Assembly: GCF_025561445.1 (NCBI RefSeq)
Contig: NZ_CP095096.1
Span: forward strand, 909,822 to 973,821
Length of the DNA: 64,000 nucleotides
Source: Staphylococcus sp. IVB6181
GTDB taxonomy: Bacteria > Bacillota > Bacilli > Staphylococcales > Staphylococcaceae
Reading direction: 5' to 3'
The notes below the pieces were generated by a model. It was not told the DNA's origin. It did not search any database and saw only the letters and a program-made list of their open reading frames with translations. Both the position numbers and the translations under genes were made by a program. Below are positions 31,578 to 41,092 of this stretch, piece by piece; within the stretch, counting starts at the first letter, position 1, and every line of letters begins with the position of its first letter.

Positions 31578-32432
31578 ATGGATAATGTGAAAGCGATATT
31601 CTTAGATATGGACGGAACGATTTTACAAGAAAACAACAGAGTATCTGAAAAAACTACAGAAACAATCAAACAATTACGTCAAAAAGGCTATAAAGTCTTT
31701 ATCGCGACTGGACGTTCGTTTGATGAAATTGAACATTTAACACCAGAAAATTTTGAAATAGACGGAGTCATCTCTTCGAATGGTACAAGAGGCGATGCAG
31801 AAGGCAGTACTATTTTTGAGCATAGTTTAACGTTTGAAGCGGTAACACAAATTGTCAGCGAAGCAAAAGCGCAAAACATTTACTATGAAGTGTTTCCATT
31901 CAGCGGAAATCGCATGATTTTAAAAGAAGATGAAGATTGGATTCGTGCTACATGCGAAGGAGATACACCGCCGAATAATGTAGGTATCAGCGAGTGGAAT
32001 TCACGCAAACATGCACTTGCAGGCAATGTGAACTGGGTGGATGCATTACCTGAGACTAAATTCTCTAAAATCTATATGTTCACACCGGATTTAGAAAAAA
32101 TCACAGCTTTCAGAGCGCATTTAATCGAAGAGCAGCAACAACTTGGAATTACTGTTTCGAATTCATCACGTTTTAACGCTGAAACAATGGCAGAAGGCAT
32201 TGATAAAGGAACAGGAATTAAAGAAATGATTGAACACTATCACATCGATCAAACTGAAACGTTAGTCATCGGTGACAGTGATAACGATCGTTCTATGTTT
32301 GCATTCGGACATTACACAGTCGCAATGAAAAATGCACGTCCTGAAATTCAAGCATTGACGAAAGATGTTACATCTTATACAAACGATGAAGATGGGGCAG
32401 CACGCTATTTAGAAGACAATTTGCTGAAATAA
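31578..32432 (+). CDS. HAD-superfamily (Cof-type) sugar phosphatase
   Basis: This 284-residue Cof/YbjI-group hydrolase has all HAD motifs. Motif I is FLDMDGTIL, motif II is IATGRS and motif IV is VIGDSDNDRSMF, with AEGIDKGTGIKEM supplying the lysine of motif III. The C2B cap domain lies between about residues 85 and 190. Family members dephosphorylate sugar phosphates or FMN; the substrate here is unknown. It follows glmS after that gene's terminator and is closed by a strong bidirectional terminator. Confidence 0.85.
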   Translation: MDNVKAIFLDMDGTILQENNRVSEKTTETIKQLRQKGYKVFIATGRSFDEIEHLTPENFEIDGVISSNGTRGDAEGSTIFEHSLTFEAVTQIVSEAKAQNIYYEVFPFSGNRMILKEDEDWIRATCEGDTPPNNVGISEWNSRKHALAGNVNWVDALPETKFSKIYMFTPDLEKITAFRAHLIEEQQQLGITVSNSSRFNAETMAEGIDKGTGIKEMIEHYHIDQTETLVIGDSDNDRSMFAFGHYTVAMKNARPEIQALTKDVTSYTNDEDGAARYLEDNLLK

Positions 32433-32468
32433 AACGGATTTTACGAAAATCATATTTGATACAAAAAG

Positions 32469-32509
32469 AGCGTCTGAAGGAGCTGGCAGCTGCCTTCAGA
32501 CGCTTATTT
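32469..32509. terminator. Bidirectional terminator
   Basis: AGCGTCTGAAGG (32469-32480) and CCTTCAGACGCT (32493-32504) form a perfect 12-base stem. It has T-rich flanks on both strands and lies between convergent genes. Confidence 0.88.
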
Positions 32510-32516
32510 TCATTGC

Positions 32517-33608
32517 TTATTTTTTGAATTCATCTGAACGTTGATCAATGTCTTTTTTCTTTGACTCTAAATGATCAAATGTTGTATCAGAATAAGTTTC
32601 TTTTTCTGTGTCTGCTTTGTCTTTAGTTTGTTCAACTTTATCTTCAACTTGTTCTTTTTTGTCTTTTGCTGCTTGTTTAGCCTTACGTTCTTTGTGAGAT
32701 GGTTTTGTTCTTGGTGCAAGGTGACCGGCAGCAGAATTGAAGAATGCGATAATTGCGTGTGTATTTAAGTAATAAACTGCCACACGAACTAAAATCGCAA
32801 TCACCATTACAATAATGATAAGAACATTAGCGATATTTTGAGACATCGATTTCGTTCCAAGGTTAACGAGTTGAACAATCGGTGTGCTCAAAAGAATAAC
32901 GATAAAGTCTAATAATACAAGACCTAGTAATAATTTGAACCATGAATGCTGTCCATTCTTCATTGATTTAAATGCTTGTTTTACATCTTTGAATGCACCA
33001 GCTTGACGATCTTTAAAGTAAGCGGCAGTGTATGCGACAATGATGTAAGTAATTGCCCAAATGAAGAATGATAAAATCAAGCCTAATATTGTTAAAGCAA
33101 TTAATTGAACTGCGATGTATGCACCGATATGTTCCATGAAGTAGTTTTGGCCGCCTCTTACTGCGCTGCCGAAAACTGCACTGAATAATTGCGTTAACAC
33201 GTAGCGGATCAGACTTAAAATAATGATAAACAGCAGTGTGAATAAAGCTAATTTAACTGCTTTTAAGTAACTGCCTTTCTTAAATGCAGAAAGGGCATCT
33301 GTAAAACTTACTTTCTCTTTATTGATACCTTTATATATAATATTGATAGCACCAGCAGCTAAATGGTAGCCGGCGAATATAAAGAAAGCAAGCGGCAAGA
33401 TAACAGCAAAGAGTATCGCAATAATAATTTGCGGTGAAAACTGTTGTGTCATCATAGCCATCATTACGAGTTGCGCTGCCTGAGATAATGGTTGTAAACT
33501 GAGTCCAACCAGTAAAATAAAGACAATGAATGTTAGAATACTAAAAACAGCTATTTTAACATTTTGCGGTTTTGCGTTTTGTATTGCTTGTTTATGAAAT
33601 TTAAACAA
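32517..33608 (-). CDS. Multi-pass membrane protein with charged C-terminal tail
   Basis: I do not recognise a characterised family. The protein has about six hydrophobic segments (residues 20-45, 65-90, 120-150, 170-200, 225-250 and 265-290). A highly charged, probably coiled cytoplasmic tail of about 75 residues follows, rich in Lys, Glu and Asp (for example KAKQAAKDKKEQVEDKVEQ). The body looks like the DUF975-type integral membrane proteins. The TTG at 33608 is ten bases after AAAGGAG; the ATG at 33641 lies before that site and is rejected. It is a single gene transcribed toward the HAD gene. Confidence 0.7.
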   Translation of the reverse strand: MFKFHKQAIQNAKPQNVKIAVFSILTFIVFILLVGLSLQPLSQAAQLVMMAMMTQQFSPQIIIAILFAVILPLAFFIFAGYHLAAGAINIIYKGINKEKVSFTDALSAFKKGSYLKAVKLALFTLLFIIILSLIRYVLTQLFSAVFGSAVRGGQNYFMEHIGAYIAVQLIALTILGLILSFFIWAITYIIVAYTAAYFKDRQAGAFKDVKQAFKSMKNGQHSWFKLLLGLVLLDFIVILLSTPIVQLVNLGTKSMSQNIANVLIIIVMVIAILVRVAVYYLNTHAIIAFFNSAAGHLAPRTKPSHKERKAKQAAKDKKEQVEDKVEQTKDKADTEKETYSDTTFDHLESKKKDIDQRSDEFKK

Positions 33609-33738
33609 TGGCTTAGCACTCCTTTGATATGATATAAACACAATATCAAAAAATAGCGGAGTTTCAAATTAAAAAATAAAGATTACAGACAAAATGTAAC
33701 ATTTTGTTTAATAATAAACTTATATGAGGGTGATGACT

Positions 33739-34473
33739 TTGAAATTTGCAGTAATAACAGATGTGCACGGCAACATGGATGCACTTCAAACAGTACTACG
33801 AGATATTGATAGAAGAGGGGATATCGACCATATTTATAATCTAGGAGATATTATAGGTATCGGCCATAATACCAATGAAGTTTTAGGTATGGTGACTTCT
33901 AGGGATGATATTACGTCTATTGCAGGCAATCATGATGAAGCAATTATGTCTGTGATTAACAAGACACCATATCCAGAAGATTTAAAAGATAAATTCTTAG
34001 AACACCATCATTGGATCGCAGAACACTTAAACCCGCAGTACTATGATTATTTAAATGAATTGCCGAGAGAGTTTAAGTTAGATGTCTTCGGACAGTCTGT
34101 ATTAGGTATTCATTATGAAATAGAAAACGCGAAATTAGACCAGCCGATTGATCAAATTCCATTCAGTCCGATTGTCGAGCCGACAGCATCGCATATGGCG
34201 GAATTGTTTAAAGATAAAGAAGCGGATTTGATTTTATTCGGCCATAACCATACGCTGCATCATTTTGTTCAAGAAGATACAGCTTACTTTAATCCAGGTT
34301 CGGCAGGCCTTAACAGAGCACCTTATACAGTCTACGGAATTGTGACGATTACACCTGAACAGTTTAATGTAGAACAAGTCCGTGTGGTATATGATAACGA
34401 ACGTTTCATTGATGGCTTTGAAACAAAACAAGTACCAGGCAGACAGTTGATTTTTGATAAGTTCATTCAATAA
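33739..34473 (+). CDS. Calcineurin-like metallophosphoesterase (YfcE/MJ0936-type)
   Basis: This 244-residue phosphoesterase carries the dimetal motifs in order: FAVITDVHGNMDAL, YNLGDIIGIGHN, SIAGNHDEAI, and near the end ILFGHNHTLHH. These supply the Asp, His and Asn ligands, so it should be active. The natural substrate is not known; relatives cleave phosphodiesters or act as small protein phosphatases. The TTG at 33739 gives the usual MKFAVITD start and is spaced six bases from GAGGGTGAT. A perfect 14-base stem terminator follows the stop. Confidence 0.85.
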   Translation: MKFAVITDVHGNMDALQTVLRDIDRRGDIDHIYNLGDIIGIGHNTNEVLGMVTSRDDITSIAGNHDEAIMSVINKTPYPEDLKDKFLEHHHWIAEHLNPQYYDYLNELPREFKLDVFGQSVLGIHYEIENAKLDQPIDQIPFSPIVEPTASHMAELFKDKEADLILFGHNHTLHHFVQEDTAYFNPGSAGLNRAPYTVYGIVTITPEQFNVEQVRVVYDNERFIDGFETKQVPGRQLIFDKFIQ

Positions 34474-34481
34474 AGCAAATT

Positions 34482-34520
34482 AAACCGGCGACTCAAGATT
34501 AGTGTGAGTCGCCGGTTTGT
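34482..34520. terminator. Terminator between the phosphoesterase gene and czrB
   Basis: AAACCGGCGACTCA (34482-34495) and TGAGTCGCCGGTTT (34505-34518) are exact complements between convergent genes. Confidence 0.88.
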
Positions 34521-34534
34521 TTCGTATATTTATT

Positions 34535-35482
34535 TTAAGAGGTTGCGGTGATGTGTTCGCATAATGTTGTTCGGCTATGCGGATTTTCATGTGATTCTAA
34601 TTGGATGGTCATATGATGAATATTCAATGCATTCAGTTCTTTTTCTATTCGCTGCAGCAAAGCTTCGCATTCTTTAATTGATAAAGTATCGCTGACGACT
34701 GCATGGCAGCTGAAAGCATTTAAACCATGGGAAATCGTCCAGACATGACAATCATGTACATTTTGAATAGCTTCCTCTGATTTAACAGTTTCTACGACTT
34801 GATCAATATCGATATCCTTAGGTGTGCCTTCCATCAAGATATTAAGCGAATCTTTGATTAAGCCGTAACTGCTTTTAAGCAATAATAATGAAACGAGCAA
34901 ACTTGCGATAGGGTCAGCAATAGTAAAGTTGAAAGCCCAAATCAATAATGCTGCTGCGATTGCGCCGACAGAACCTAATAAGTCGCCGAGGACGTGCAAG
35001 AAAGCACCGCGCATATTAATGTTATGTTTTGTATCTCCGCCGCTTAACATCAGCCAAGCGACAATGATGTTGACAATTAAGCCTGTTACACTGATGAAGA
35101 ACATTTCAGCAGATAAGACTTCTTGAGGAGAAGCAAAACGTCTGAAAGCTTCAATCATAATACCGATACTGATGACAAATAAGAGTACACCGTTGAATAA
35201 AGCGACTAATATTTCAAACCGCTTGTAGCCGAAAGTCATATTCATCGTAGCGTGGCGTTCTGCGTATTTAAATGCAAATAAGGCAAAGCCTAATGAGAAC
35301 GCATCACTCAGCATATGCACACCATCTGAAAGCAAAGCTAAACTATTTGCTATGAAACCTCCGACTAATTCAACGACCATAAATGCGGCTATGATGATAA
35401 ATGATAGTGTTAAGACACGTTTGTTGTTAGTATGCACATGGTTGTGATGATGGTGATGTGCATGTTCATGAGAATGGCTCAT
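34535..35482 (-). CDS. czrB: Zinc/cobalt exporter CzrB (cation diffusion facilitator)
   Basis: The product is a six-helix CDF antiporter that expels Zn(II) and Co(II). The N-terminus is a metal-sequestering histidine run (HEHAHHHHHNHVH). The transport site residues appear in LLSDGVHMLSDAFSLGFALF and in FLHVLGDLLGSVGAI. The C-terminal cytoplasmic domain (about residues 205-300) holds the usual metal sites, including IQNVHDCHVWTI. It lies 15 bases after czrA and is cotranscribed with it, so it is derepressed by zinc. The ATG at 35482 follows GGAAG by seven bases. Confidence 0.93.
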   Translation of the reverse strand: MSHSHEHAHHHHHNHVHTNNKRVLTLSFIIIAAFMVVELVGGFIANSLALLSDGVHMLSDAFSLGFALFAFKYAERHATMNMTFGYKRFEILVALFNGVLLFVISIGIMIEAFRRFASPQEVLSAEMFFISVTGLIVNIIVAWLMLSGGDTKHNINMRGAFLHVLGDLLGSVGAIAAALLIWAFNFTIADPIASLLVSLLLLKSSYGLIKDSLNILMEGTPKDIDIDQVVETVKSEEAIQNVHDCHVWTISHGLNAFSCHAVVSDTLSIKECEALLQRIEKELNALNIHHMTIQLESHENPHSRTTLCEHITATS

Positions 35483-35497
35483 AAGCAATCTTCCTTT

Positions 35498-35803
35498 CTA
35501 ATCAACAGGATGTTCTGCATGGTGTATAGCTTGTGCTAAAAGCGTTACGACATGTTGATCATCGAGCATATAAATTTTGGATTGGCCTTGGCGCTGGTCT
35601 TTTACAAGTTCAGCATGACGCAGGATTTTCAATTGATGCGATACATTCGATTGAGAAAGTCCCAGGGTATGGCTGATATGTCCGACACTGCAAGGCCCTT
35701 GTTTTAATAGATGCATAATTCGGATGCGGTTAGGTTCGCTTAACGCTTTGAAAATATCAGTGACTTGCGCTAGTGTCCGACTGCTTAATTCATGATTTGA
35801 CAA
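35498..35803 (-). CDS. czrA: Zinc-responsive ArsR-family repressor CzrA
   Basis: This 101-residue winged-helix dimer represses czrAB until zinc binds. The HTH is HISHTLGLSQSNVSHQLKIL. The alpha-5 zinc site of CzrA/SmtB, D-x-H then H-x-x-H ten residues later, is exactly present in DDQHVVTLLAQAIHHAEH. The TTG at 35803 is eight bases from AAGGAG and gives MSNHELSS. A GTG further upstream (35812) lies within the ribosome binding site. A palindromic operator lies 18 bases upstream. Confidence 0.93.
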   Translation of the reverse strand: MSNHELSSRTLAQVTDIFKALSEPNRIRIMHLLKQGPCSVGHISHTLGLSQSNVSHQLKILRHAELVKDQRQGQSKIYMLDDQHVVTLLAQAIHHAEHPVD

Positions 35804-35820
35804 GCTTACCACTCCTTAAA

Positions 35821-35850
35821 TTAATATATGAACATTTATTCATATATTAA
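35821..35850 (-). promoter_or_regulatory. CzrA operator
   Basis: TTAATATATGAA (35821-35832) and TTCATATATTAA (35839-35850) are perfect inverted arms around CATTTA. The core TGAA-N6-TTCA is the ArsR/CzrA operator type. It lies directly upstream of czrA. Confidence 0.85.
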
Positions 35851-35959
35851 TTTACAACGTTGTGCATACGAAGTCAATAGCGCAATTTGTACAGCTGTTT
35901 CAATAAAGCGATAGAGGGAAAAGTTCAACTATGATAATAAATTAACAGGAGTGATGGAC

Positions 35960-36616
35960 TTGAGTATTTTAGTATTAGGCTCAAACGGCGGTGTCGGCAA
36001 GTTTATCGTTTCAAAATTAAAAGATGCTGACCAAAATTTCACTGCAGCTTATCGTAAAGATGAACAAGTTGAAAAAGCGGAAAAAGAAGGCTTAGATGCA
36101 AAAAACGTAGATGTTGAAACAGACAGCATTGAAACATTAGCTGACAAATTCAAAGGCTATGAACAGCTTGTCTTTTCAGTGGGTTCAGGCGGCAGTACTG
36201 GTGCGGATAAAACGATTATTGTCGACTTAGATGGTGCTGTCAAAGCGATTGAGGCCAGCAAGAAAGCAGGCGTAAAACACTTCGTGATGGTTTCTACTTT
36301 TGATTCAAGAAGAGAAGCTTTCGATGATTATGAAGCACTTAAGCCCTATACTATCGCAAAACACTATGCGGATAATCATCTGCGCGATTCTGGTTTAAAC
36401 TATACGATTGTACATCCGGGTGCACTACTTGATGATGCTGGAACAGGGAAAGTTGAAATTGAAAAATTATTTGATGAAGGCGGTTCTGTTCCTAGAGAAG
36501 ACATTGCGGCAACCATCGTTGAAGTATTAACTAACGAGCAATTCCAAGGCGGAGAATTCCAAGTTATTGCTGGAGATGAACCGATTCAAACAGCTTTAGA
36601 AAACTTCTATAAGTAA
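35960..36616 (+). CDS. NAD(P)-binding short-chain reductase-like protein (SDR_a5 type)
   Basis: This 218-residue atypical SDR has a single Rossmann domain. It starts SILVLGSNGGVGKFIV, a variant of the GxxGxxG dinucleotide loop. KHFVMVSTFDSRREAF and YTIAKHYADNHLRDSGLNYT correspond to the strand and YxxxK helix, although Tyr and Lys spacing is atypical (YTIAK). NYTIVHPGALLDDAGTG is the downstream substrate loop. Such proteins act as flavin reductases or sugar epimerase-like enzymes; the substrate is unknown. The TTG at 35960 is eight bases from AGGAG. Confidence 0.8.
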   Translation: MSILVLGSNGGVGKFIVSKLKDADQNFTAAYRKDEQVEKAEKEGLDAKNVDVETDSIETLADKFKGYEQLVFSVGSGGSTGADKTIIVDLDGAVKAIEASKKAGVKHFVMVSTFDSRREAFDDYEALKPYTIAKHYADNHLRDSGLNYTIVHPGALLDDAGTGKVEIEKLFDEGGSVPREDIAATIVEVLTNEQFQGGEFQVIAGDEPIQTALENFYK

Positions 36617-36644
36617 ACTATAAATAGTATGTAAGTATGTTAAA

Positions 36645-36676
36645 GGAAGGTCAGTAGTATCTGGCCTTCTTTTTTA
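36645..36676 (+). terminator. Terminator after the SDR gene
   Basis: GAAGGTCAG pairs with CTGGCCTTC (one G-T pair) around six bases, followed by six Ts. Confidence 0.85.
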
Positions 36677-36747
36677 ATAAAAGCGAGTCAGAAAGCGCTT
36701 GTATTTGTTATAATTGAGTGGATAATAAAGTGGAGGTCAAAGTTCGG

Positions 36748-37446
36748 ATGAAAATTTCAAAGACAAAGATATATGAAAAAATTGCCGACATCTTGTTAGA
36801 AAAAATTAAAACAGGCGAGTATGCGGTCGGAGACAAATTGCCTTCCATTCAAGCGCTTGCTAAGGATTATGGTGTAAGTGTCGCTTCAGTACGTGAAGCT
36901 TTCAATGCGTTAAGAACAATAGGAGTTATTGAAATCAAACAAGGTTACGGCACATTTGTGACCAAGCAAGAACCTGTCTTTTTTGATTTAGACGATACTT
37001 CGCTGACAAGAAAACAAATTGAAGATTTGCTAGAACTGCGGGAAATTGTGGAGCTTGCTACGGTGAAAAAAGCAGCTGAATTAAGATCAGAGGAAGATTT
37101 AAAAGCATTAGACGCTGCATTAGGATTAATGCAAAAAGCAGTGGCTGACGGAACATCAGGGGAAGCGGCTGATCTGCAGTTTCATCTTGCAGTAGCGAAA
37201 GCGGCACAAAATGACATGTTGTTTGATTTACTGAATAATATTTCAGACGTTATTCAAGAAACAATGAAAGAAACACGTAAAGTGTATCTGTTTGATAAAG
37301 AAAAAGCGCTGCTTCGTTTATATGAAGAACATAGAAAAATCTATATTGCGGTTCAAGAAAAAGATGCTGTACAAGCGCAGCAGCAAATGCATGAACATCT
37401 CGAAGAGGTACGTGATACGATTTTGCAGAACATCAAAAACAAATAA
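36748..37446 (+). CDS. GntR/FadR-subfamily transcriptional regulator
   Basis: This 232-residue repressor has an N-terminal winged helix (GDKLPSIQALAKDYGVSVAS, residues about 30-50). A C-terminal all-helical FCD effector domain follows (from LLELREIVELATVKKAAELR onward, with HLAVAKAAQND). The subfamily senses carboxylic acids such as lactate. It sits directly upstream of lutABC in the same direction, so control of lactate use is likely (LutR/LldR-like) but inferred. The ATG at 36748 follows GTGGAGGTC by about 11 bases. TATAAT lies about 40 bases upstream. Confidence 0.85.
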   Translation: MKISKTKIYEKIADILLEKIKTGEYAVGDKLPSIQALAKDYGVSVASVREAFNALRTIGVIEIKQGYGTFVTKQEPVFFDLDDTSLTRKQIEDLLELREIVELATVKKAAELRSEEDLKALDAALGLMQKAVADGTSGEAADLQFHLAVAKAAQNDMLFDLLNNISDVIQETMKETRKVYLFDKEKALLRLYEEHRKIYIAVQEKDAVQAQQQMHEHLEEVRDTILQNIKNK

Positions 37447-37551
37447 TATGAAATTATATGGAACAAGTCTCTATAATGAGGCTTGTTTTATTTTATTTTG
37501 TTTAAAGCAGAATAAAAGTGAAAAAAGTTTGAACAAAATGTTAAACATCTG

Positions 37552-37580
37552 ATGACTAGATGAGTAAAGAGCGCTATAAT
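37552..37580 (+). promoter_or_regulatory. Probable lutABC promoter
   Basis: ATGACT (37552-37557) and TATAAT (37575-37580) are separated by 17 bases, about 150 bases before lutA. Confidence 0.6.
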
Positions 37581-37690
37581 GTACGAGTAATCTTTTCTAT
37601 TCTTAAATTAAGCAGCAGACGTTGTGGGGATGCCTGTTGGGGTTTTAATGGTTTAAGCAATAGGAATCATTAAATTTAATCGGGCTCACG

Positions 37691-37712
37691 CGTTCACAAG
37701 TTTTTGCGAACG
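37691..37712 (+). promoter_or_regulatory. Inverted repeat before lutA
   Basis: CGTTCACAA (37691-37699) and TTGCGAACG (37704-37712) are inverted arms with one mismatch, ending just before the GGGGAAAGGGTG ribosome binding site. It may be a repressor operator or an mRNA hairpin that masks translation. Confidence 0.55.
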
Positions 37713-37729
37713 GGGAAAGGGTGTAAAAA

Positions 37730-38464
37730 ATGAAAGTCAGTTTATTCTCAACTTGTTTAGTTGAAGCTTTCCATACACGTATCGGTGTGGCTACTGTGGA
37801 ATTGCTGGAAAGATTAGGCTGCGAAGTAGATTATCCTGCTTCACAAATCTGCTGCGGACAACCTGCATTTAACTCTGGTTATTTCGAAGATGCAAGACAA
37901 TCAGCTAAACAAATGATTAAAGCATTTAAAGATTCAGAATATGTCGTTGCGCCATCAGGTTCTTGTATTACAATGTTCAAACATTATCCAAGTTTATTCG
38001 AAAATGATCCTGTGATGCATAAAGAAGCGGTTGCGCTTGCAGATAAATCATACGAACTTACACAATTTATTGTTAATGTCTTAGGTATTACAGATGTCGG
38101 AGCGTCGCTTAAAGGCAAAGCAACACTTCATCCGTCATGTCATATTACTAGAATTTTAGGAGTAGTTGATGAACCTAAACAATTATTAAGCAATGTCAAA
38201 GGTCTAGAATTGGTCGAATTGCCGAAGTATTATAATTGCTGCGGTTTCGGCGGTACATTTGCGGTTAAAATGTCAGATGTATCCAGTGAAATGGTAGATG
38301 AAAAAGCACATTGTGTAGATGAAACAGGTGCAGATTATTTAGTCGGTGCGGATGCAAGCTGCTTAATGAATATCGAAGGCCGTTTGAAACGTATTAAAAG
38401 CAAAGTGAAAGTACTTCATATTGCTGAAGTATTAAATCATCAGCTTGAAGGGGCGGTGCATTAA
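37730..38464 (+). CDS. lutA: L-lactate oxidation subunit LutA
   Basis: The product is the cysteine-rich subunit of the LutABC lactate dehydrogenase complex. It has two CCG domains, seen as [12 protein letters not shown] (about residue 41) and [14 protein letters not shown] (about residue 166), which bind a noncubane Fe-S cluster in this family. LHPSCHITR is another conserved block. It is 244 residues, as expected. First gene of lutABC, downstream of a GntR-type regulator. Confidence 0.93.
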   Translation: MKVSLFSTCLVEAFHTRIGVATVELLERLGCEVDYPASQICCGQPAFNSGYFEDARQSAKQMIKAFKDSEYVVAPSGSCITMFKHYPSLFENDPVMHKEAVALADKSYELTQFIVNVLGITDVGASLKGKATLHPSCHITRILGVVDEPKQLLSNVKGLELVELPKYYNCCGFGGTFAVKMSDVSSEMVDEKAHCVDETGADYLVGADASCLMNIEGRLKRIKSKVKVLHIAEVLNHQLEGAVH

Positions 38465-38465
38465 G

Positions 38466-39905
38466 ATGGGTATGCGTATCGGAGATAAATCCTTTAAAGA
38501 TGCTTTTAAAGTTGAAAAGCAGAATAAATTTATGCGCGGTGCTGTAAGTTCAGCACAAGATGGTTTGCGTGTGAAAAAACTAAAAGCACAAGAAGAACTC
38601 GGAAATTGGGAAGAATGGCGCCAATTATCAGCTGAAATCCGCCAACATACATTAGAAAACTTAGATTATTATTTAAATCAGCTTTCTGAAAATGTAGCGA
38701 AATTAGGCGGCCATGTCTACTTTGCAGAAACAAAAGAAGAAGCTTCTGCTTATATTGCAGATGTAGTGAAAAAGAAAAATGCGACAAGAGTCATCAAATC
38801 TAAATCAATGGTAACTGAAGAAATTGAAATGAACCATGCATTGCAAGATATCGGTGCTGAAGTTGTAGAAAGCGACTTAGGCGAATTCTTGCTTCAAATC
38901 GACCACGAAGATCCGCCTTCACATATCGTAGCACCAGCGCTGCATAAAAACCGCGGTCAAATCCAACGTGTATTAAATGCTAAAGAAGGCTACCAAGGCA
39001 GCGATGATCCGACAGAAATGGCGAGATTTGTACGTAAAATCATGCGTGAAAAATTCTTGGCAGCTGAAGTAGGGGTAACAGGATGCAACTTTGCTGTAGC
39101 AGACAGCGGCAGCTTCTGCCTTGTTACTAACGAAGGAAACGCACGTATGACAACTACTGTACCTAAAACACAAATTACTGTAATGGGTATGGAACGTATT
39201 GTACCTTCATTCAAAGAAATGGAAGTATTAGTCGGTATGCTTTCACGCAGTGCAGTAGGACAAAAATTACCAAGTTATGTGACGACACTTACAGGCCCAA
39301 GAGGAGAAGGGGAAATTGATGGTCCGGAAGAATTCCATTTAGTTATTGTTGATAACGGTCGTTCTTCTATTTTAGGTACACAATTCCAAGAAATCTTGCA
39401 ATGTATTCGTTGCGGTGCTTGTATGAACGTTTGTCCGGTTTACAGACATTCAGGCGGCCACAGTTACGGTTCTATTTATCCAGGACCAGTCGGTGCAGTC
39501 TTATCGCCATTGCTTGGCGGCTATGAAGAATATGGACAATTACCATATGCATCATCACTATGTGCAGCATGTTCAGAAGCATGTCCGGTTAAAATTCCGC
39601 TTCACGAACTCTTACTTAAACACCGCCAAGTCGAAGCAGAAGAACTTAAAAAATCTGCTTTAGGCGAACGCTTAGTCATGAAAGGATTCGGTATCGGTAC
39701 AACTAAACCGCATCTCTTCCAATACAGTATTAAAATGGCAGGACCTGCACTTAAACCGTATGCCAATAAAGACGGCTGGGTAGAAAAAGGTCCGAAACCA
39801 TTACATGCTTGGACACAATCCAGAGATTTCCCAACACCTGAAAAAGAACGTTTCAGCCACTGGATGAAAGCACACTTGAAAGAGAAAGAAGGGGAAAACA
39901 AATGA
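38466..39905 (+). CDS. lutB: L-lactate oxidation iron-sulfur subunit LutB
   Basis: This 479-residue subunit has an N-terminal LUD domain ([17 protein letters not shown], about residue 106) and a C-terminal ferredoxin-like region. Two 4Fe-4S cysteine sets are visible: [14 protein letters not shown] (about residue 311) and [13 protein letters not shown] (about residue 360). It transfers electrons from lactate oxidation to the chain. The ATG at 38466 lies one base after the lutA stop, and AAGGGG lies within the end of lutA. Its last codons overlap lutC (ATGA). Confidence 0.93.
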   Translation: MGMRIGDKSFKDAFKVEKQNKFMRGAVSSAQDGLRVKKLKAQEELGNWEEWRQLSAEIRQHTLENLDYYLNQLSENVAKLGGHVYFAETKEEASAYIADVVKKKNATRVIKSKSMVTEEIEMNHALQDIGAEVVESDLGEFLLQIDHEDPPSHIVAPALHKNRGQIQRVLNAKEGYQGSDDPTEMARFVRKIMREKFLAAEVGVTGCNFAVADSGSFCLVTNEGNARMTTTVPKTQITVMGMERIVPSFKEMEVLVGMLSRSAVGQKLPSYVTTLTGPRGEGEIDGPEEFHLVIVDNGRSSILGTQFQEILQCIRCGACMNVCPVYRHSGGHSYGSIYPGPVGAVLSPLLGGYEEYGQLPYASSLCAACSEACPVKIPLHELLLKHRQVEAEELKKSALGERLVMKGFGIGTTKPHLFQYSIKMAGPALKPYANKDGWVEKGPKPLHAWTQSRDFPTPEKERFSHWMKAHLKEKEGENK

Positions 39906-40594
39906 CTGGATTAATTTCTAACAAAGAAAAGTTCTTAGCAAACATTCAAAATGCTTTAGAACGCAAAACACCGGCAAACGTAGTTAAACCTGAATGGTCA
40001 GTACAACCGCAATATAAAACTTTGGCTGACTTAACACCTGATGAACTTGTGGATCATTTAGAACATGAATGCGAACGCATCCATACTGTGTTCAAAAAAA
40101 CTACAAAAGCTAACTTAAATGAGATTTTAAGAGCTACTATCAAACAATTCGGCGGCAACCCTGTTGTCAGATTTGATGATCCGCGCTTTACTGAATATCA
40201 AGTGGACTTAAGCGAATTCGATACAACTGTTTGGGATGAAGCACAACCTGAACAAAGCAAACGTGCAGCACAATCTGCGCAAGTCGGTATCACCTTCAGT
40301 GATTACTGCCTAAGCGAGAGCGGTACAATTGTTTTATTCTCAGGCAAAGGACGCGGACGTGCAGTCAGCTTAATGCCTGAAACATATATTGCTATCATTC
40401 CAAAATCAACAATCGTGCCAAGATTTACACAAGCAGCAGACGGTTTATATGATAAAAACCAAGAAGATGCACGCTTCCCATCTTGTGTCAACTTCATTAC
40501 AGGTCCATCCAACTCTGCAGATATCGAAATGAACTTAGTAGTAGGGGTACATGGTCCGGTAAAAGCAGCTTATATCATTGTAGATGATATTTAA
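39902..40594 (+). CDS. lutC: L-lactate oxidation subunit LutC
   Basis: This is the third subunit of the lactate utilisation complex, 230 residues, a LUD-domain (YkgG-like) protein. [20 protein letters not shown] and [20 protein letters not shown] are the conserved binding loops. It overlaps the lutB stop by four bases, which indicates translational coupling. Two hairpins follow, the first with a T-run. Confidence 0.93.
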   Translation: MTGLISNKEKFLANIQNALERKTPANVVKPEWSVQPQYKTLADLTPDELVDHLEHECERIHTVFKKTTKANLNEILRATIKQFGGNPVVRFDDPRFTEYQVDLSEFDTTVWDEAQPEQSKRAAQSAQVGITFSDYCLSESGTIVLFSGKGRGRAVSLMPETYIAIIPKSTIVPRFTQAADGLYDKNQEDARFPSCVNFITGPSNSADIEMNLVVGVHGPVKAAYIIVDDI

Positions 40595-40610
40595 TTTTGA
40601 TTCAAAACAC

Positions 40611-40656
40611 AAAGAACCGAACGAAAACACATAATGTTTTTCGTCCGGTTCTTTTT
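40611..40656 (+). terminator. Terminator of lutABC
   Basis: AGAACCGAACGAAAACA pairs, with a few G-T pairs, with TTTTTCGTCCGGTTCT, followed by Ts. Confidence 0.85.
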
Positions 40657-40666
40657 TCGTATTTAA

Positions 40667-40697
40667 AAGACCTAGGCTTTTCCAGGGCCTAGGTCTT
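40667..40697. repeat. Second hairpin after lutC
   Basis: AAGACCTAGGC (40667-40677) and GCCTAGGTCTT (40687-40697) are perfect complements around nine bases. A T-run exists only on the minus strand. The rest of the 498-base gap before manA (40698-41092) is AT-rich with no gene, except a lone TATAAT at 40984 that may serve manA. Confidence 0.7.
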
Positions 40698-41092
40698 ATG
40701 CAAATTTTTATGAAATGGAGCCGCATCAGCAACTCTTTCGACATTAATCATATTAATTACCTTATGTAGCAAATGTTAAGCTATTATTAACATACTTCTA
40801 TTATAAGGGGTGAAGCCTGACCAATACAAGTAATATTTGAAATAATTTGTAAAATAATTTGAGTGATATTTGTATTAAAGATAAGTATGAGAACAATAGA
40901 AGTAATACATGGAAAATGACATTCTTTGGTTTTTAACTTTTGTAAATATTTTAAGTATACTACCACCTTGAAGAAAATATTGTTATAATATCTTAGATAA
41001 CGCTATCATGATGAATTCCATAAGAATGGTCGAATAAACAACCGATACATAATCAAGCATAGAATGAAATAATAATGGAGGTGCACGGATTT

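Noticed and set aside
40535..40744. Minus-strand frame of 69 codons after lutC
   Set aside because: It runs through the lut terminator and the second hairpin, and the protein resembles nothing.
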